A DNA stretch of 55,305 bases from NCBI RefSeq assembly GCF_000218685.1, contig NW_006763295.1, forward strand, positions 2,885,237-2,940,541. Reading direction: 5' to 3'. Both the position numbers and the translations under genes were made by a program. This DNA is from Serpula lacrymans var. lacrymans S7.9 (taxonomy: Eukaryota > Basidiomycota > Agaricomycetes > Boletales > Serpulaceae). The notes under the pieces were generated by a model. The model was not told where the DNA came from and searched no databases. It saw nothing but the letters and a program-made list of their open reading frames with translations. Each line of letters opens with the position of its first letter. Within the stretch, counting starts at the first letter, position 1. Below are positions 52,995 through 55,305 of this stretch, one piece after another.

Positions 52995-54082
52995 TCACTT
53001 CTTAAAGCCGTTGACTGCAGCCCATTGTGAGCGAAGACCCATCACAGATGATATCAATCTGTGAAGCATCGTTAAACACATAAAATAGAAGCCACAAAAC
53101 TTTTGAACATTAACTCACCCGCAGATTCCAACAAAGCCATCGTTCACATTGACGAGACCGAGGTTTGAAGCCGGTATCCAGATATCAAGGACGTCGATCG
53201 TGAATTGGTAGCGAGTGTCGGCACGTATGCTGTTACAGAACTTGGTGAGCCTGATGTCACGATGATGATATGATTCATTCTTACTTTTCGAGAGCCATGA
53301 TTTTGAGCTCCCGTTGAGCTTCGTCACCAAGCTCTTTCTCGCCCCATTTTTCCGAAGCACGCAGCCTTTTAGCTTCCTGGGCTAACCTCCCGGCCTGTCC
53401 AATTACGATGAGTCTCGAATGGAGTGAAGCGGTTCAACTGCAAGTACCTTTAACAACCCATGGGCAATGCTGAAAAGGATTCCCGCCAGCCAGAATCGGT
53501 TAGATACTCGCGTCGCCCTGGCGCTTGTGGCAGGCTTCAAGTTGATAAATTTTGCGGAATTGGCCTATATTATTGTCATAGTCAGACTGGCAGCATGTCT
53601 CATCAGAGTGAGAGATACATTACCCAGATAACAGCGTCGTATGTGAGATATCCAAAGTAAGCAAGTTGTCGTCCTACGGTGGTTAATTGCTCGCTCATTT
53701 CAGGAGTGGGCTTGATGGCGCGGAGCGCTGCCTGAAGATGCTCCATGGGCTTTCCCAGCCGCATGACTGTAGAGAATGGTGAGCGTGAACATGGAACAGG
53801 GCTCTTATCGCTCACGTTTCCTGCCAGTCGCAAGATGAGTTTTGAGGGCATTCCATCTTGCAGCTTGAAGTTTCTGTCCGCGAGACAAGAGAAACCACGC
53901 CAGAAAACGCGCAAAGTACTGGACTGTGCGATATAGCTGTGGAAGGTTACTGCATGTAAGGATGACGTCCTGCATGAGGAAATAGATTGTTTCACCTTAT
54001 CACGACCAAGAGTGGTTCCACCCAGCTTGAGGGTTTGCGATACGAAAGGATGAAGGACTATCTGGGATGCGACTGTAGACAT
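52995..54082 (-). CDS. PEX11: Peroxisomal membrane protein PEX11
   Basis: Seven exons (54082-53996, 53936-53816, 53766-53624, 53564-53448, 53394-53285, 53250-53119, 53058-52995) give 257 aa, the normal size. The start at 54,082 gives MSTVASQIVLHPFVSQTLKL; an in-frame extension upstream looks non-coding. Features: LGRDK-LYRTVQYFARFLAWF, the amphipathic N-terminal region; a central GYLTYDAVIW and ANSAKFINLKP; RFWLAGILFSIAHGLLK, a hydrophobic segment; then FTIDVLDIWIPASNLGLVNV and LISSVMGLRSQW near the C-terminus, ending GFKK. PEX11 elongates and divides peroxisomes. All splice phases agree. It is convergent with CMC1 over 320 bp and in tandem with the DNAJC17-like gene. Confidence 0.92.
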
Positions 54083-54514
54083 GATGATGATACTTGAGTA
54101 TTCGTGGACAAGTGCAGCTCTTAGTAGGGCACGGACAGAATCACGCGGAACCGGAGACGGAAGAAGTTGCCGGTGGGGCGGGCGAAAGCCGCAAACACGC
54201 TTGTGACTTTCCCAAATGCGGACGTAACGCGGTATTAGTAAGTGATCGTCGACTTTCAAAATCATCAGTGGATGGAGGTGCTGGTAGTGCATGACGATCC
54301 TATACTATATGTAGTACCTATGATAGTGCTGTACACTATAGTTCATATGCGTAGATGAAATCTCCCTGTGCCTTTCTGCTTCTTTCGATTATCATCAATT
54401 TCTTCCCGCATTTACACCCGCCCGACAACTTTGAGGTGATTTCAAAAGATGCCAAGGGCCAACCACGAAAACCCCCCTCGTAAACACGCACGTCAAAGCA
54501 GACTCATGTCATCA

Positions 54515-55305
54515 TCACTCCCCAGCCTCAGCCTCCAAAATCTCCCTCTCCAGCCTGGCTCTCTCCGCCTCACGCATCCTCAGCAACGTGAGGGACTCGT
54601 AATCCAGACCAGACCCGTTTGCAGCATTAGATGGCGATGGTTCAGCGGTGGTGGACTGTCTCAGGGAGCAATATAAAAACACCAGTACCGTCAAAATAGT
54701 CGTAGTACGGCCGAGGGCGATGAATGTATAGTTTGAAGGTAGCGGAACGTCCCATGTCCAACGAGATATAAATCAACACCAGTGTTCAGAAAAGTCAAAA
54801 ATTAATAGAGAGCAAGGGAAAGAGCGCACAAATGATGGAAATGTAGACGGAAAAGACGCATATGCCGAGTTATTCGAGTCAGATGGTAACGAAGGAGGAG
54901 AACCGGGGCTCTTTGGTGGTATAGGTCGTTCAGACGACGTCTCCCGCATCGATTCATCGTCCACCCTCGTCCCCGCTCCATCGCCCAACTTCCCCTTCTT
55001 CCTCAACCACCCAATAATCAATGGCTCCTCCCCACCTGCCCAGCTCACACCCATATCACACAGCCTATCCCTCCCACTCGCACACACAGCTGCATAAGCA
55101 GCAGAAAGCTGGGAAAAAGGGACGAGTGCCGTCACGTTCTTAGAGGCCTCATCCGATGATGTCTGACTCTTGCTCTTTTTCTTTGGCTTGGCGGGTTTGA
55201 GGGCGAGAACGACGGTTTTGGCGTCTATGGGCCCGAAATGCGAGAGGTGGGCTGCTAATGAGGACGGTGTGGAGAGTGTAGGGTGGGCGGAGAGAGCGTA
55301 CTTGA
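54515..55305 (-). CDS. DNAJC17-like J/RRM protein, C-terminal part (5' end outside window)
   Basis: The minus-strand frame enters from the right edge with LKYALSAHPTLSTPSSLAAH, LSHFGPIDAKTVVLALK and a Lys-rich KPAKPKKKSKS. TALVPFSQLSAAYAAVCASG, GVSWAGGEEPLIIGWLRKKG and a Ser/Pro-rich stretch follow. After one or more introns (a donor near 54,832) the end reads DYESLTLLRMREAERARLER...AEAGE with a stop at 54,515-54,517. An RRM-like segment followed by a Glu/Arg-rich YESLTL...ER helix is the C-terminal layout of DNAJC17 proteins, which have an N-terminal J domain and are linked to splicing. The J domain is beyond the window, so this is an inference. Introns between 54,620 and 54,830 are not resolved. 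Confidence 0.65.

Noticed and set aside
53603..54292. A 229-aa single-exon PEX11 reading frame
   Set aside because: It runs through two introns and extends 70 residues upstream of the real start. Splicing restores the family motifs.

Overview
The window looks like nuclear DNA of a filamentous basidiomycete, probably an agaricomycete. The evidence is genes split by many 47-70 nt GT-AG introns, fungal URB2, CMC1 and PEX11 orthologues, and Ty1/copia and Ty3/gypsy debris. A closer placement (for example Cantharellales) would be a guess. All reading was by eye, so exon junctions and identities still need alignment.

Positions 1 to about 41,100 are a transposon graveyard with no intact host gene that I can defend. 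Its framework is one roughly 320-bp LTR family (here LTR-1; begins TGTTAG, ends TTAATA), present in at least 13 full, short or fragmentary copies on both strands. LTR-1 belongs to a copia element whose gag and 1.2-kb leader occur twice (1-1900 and 28,889-30,684) and whose pol is probably the fragment at 8,100-10,299. A second copia element (35,070-40,549) is complete in layout, with 215-bp LTRs and TGAGA target duplications, but has several coding lesions. A gypsy family is present as two near-identical 697-bp solo LTRs with perfect target duplications, plus gag fragments. A second gypsy-like LTR with a polypurine tract starts at 33,776. Remnants of host-type or transposon-associated genes lie between these. 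They are a telomere-linked-helicase (OrsD/DUF3505) type gene at 21.1-23.4 kb, a tandem pair of Cys-rich ORF relics at 6.3-7.6 kb, an intron-containing relic at 2.5-5.9 kb, a Penelope-like reverse transcriptase relic at 17.85-18.9 kb, and a Myb/SANT-like gene split by an LTR-1 insertion at 31-32.9 kb. Non-coding repeats include minisatellites with a GGGCTATTCCCA core, inverted repeats and tRNA-like sequences.

At about 41.1 kb the character changes abruptly to a compact, transposon-free gene block that runs to the right edge. It holds a pterin carbinolamine dehydratase-like gene (+), threonine aldolase (+), URB2 (-), a second carbinolamine dehydratase-like gene with a likely mitochondrial presequence and three zinc knuckles (+), an aldo/keto reductase (-), CMC1 (+), PEX11 (-) and a DNAJC17-like J/RRM protein (-, cut by the window edge). 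Intergenic gaps are about 90-500 bp, with several divergent and convergent pairs. The functions are housekeeping: ribosome biogenesis, cytochrome oxidase assembly, peroxisome division, amino-acid metabolism and probably splicing.

The most notable points are: (i) the two dehydratase-like genes share intron phases and a central exon of exactly 278 nt, so they are duplicates that diverged in targeting and C-terminus; (ii) both copia families carry a primer-binding site complementary to the anticodon arm of initiator tRNA-Met, the half-tRNA priming mode of Drosophila copia; (iii) micro-exons of 15 and 22 nt carry conserved residues in two enzymes, and CMC1 has a GC-AG intron.
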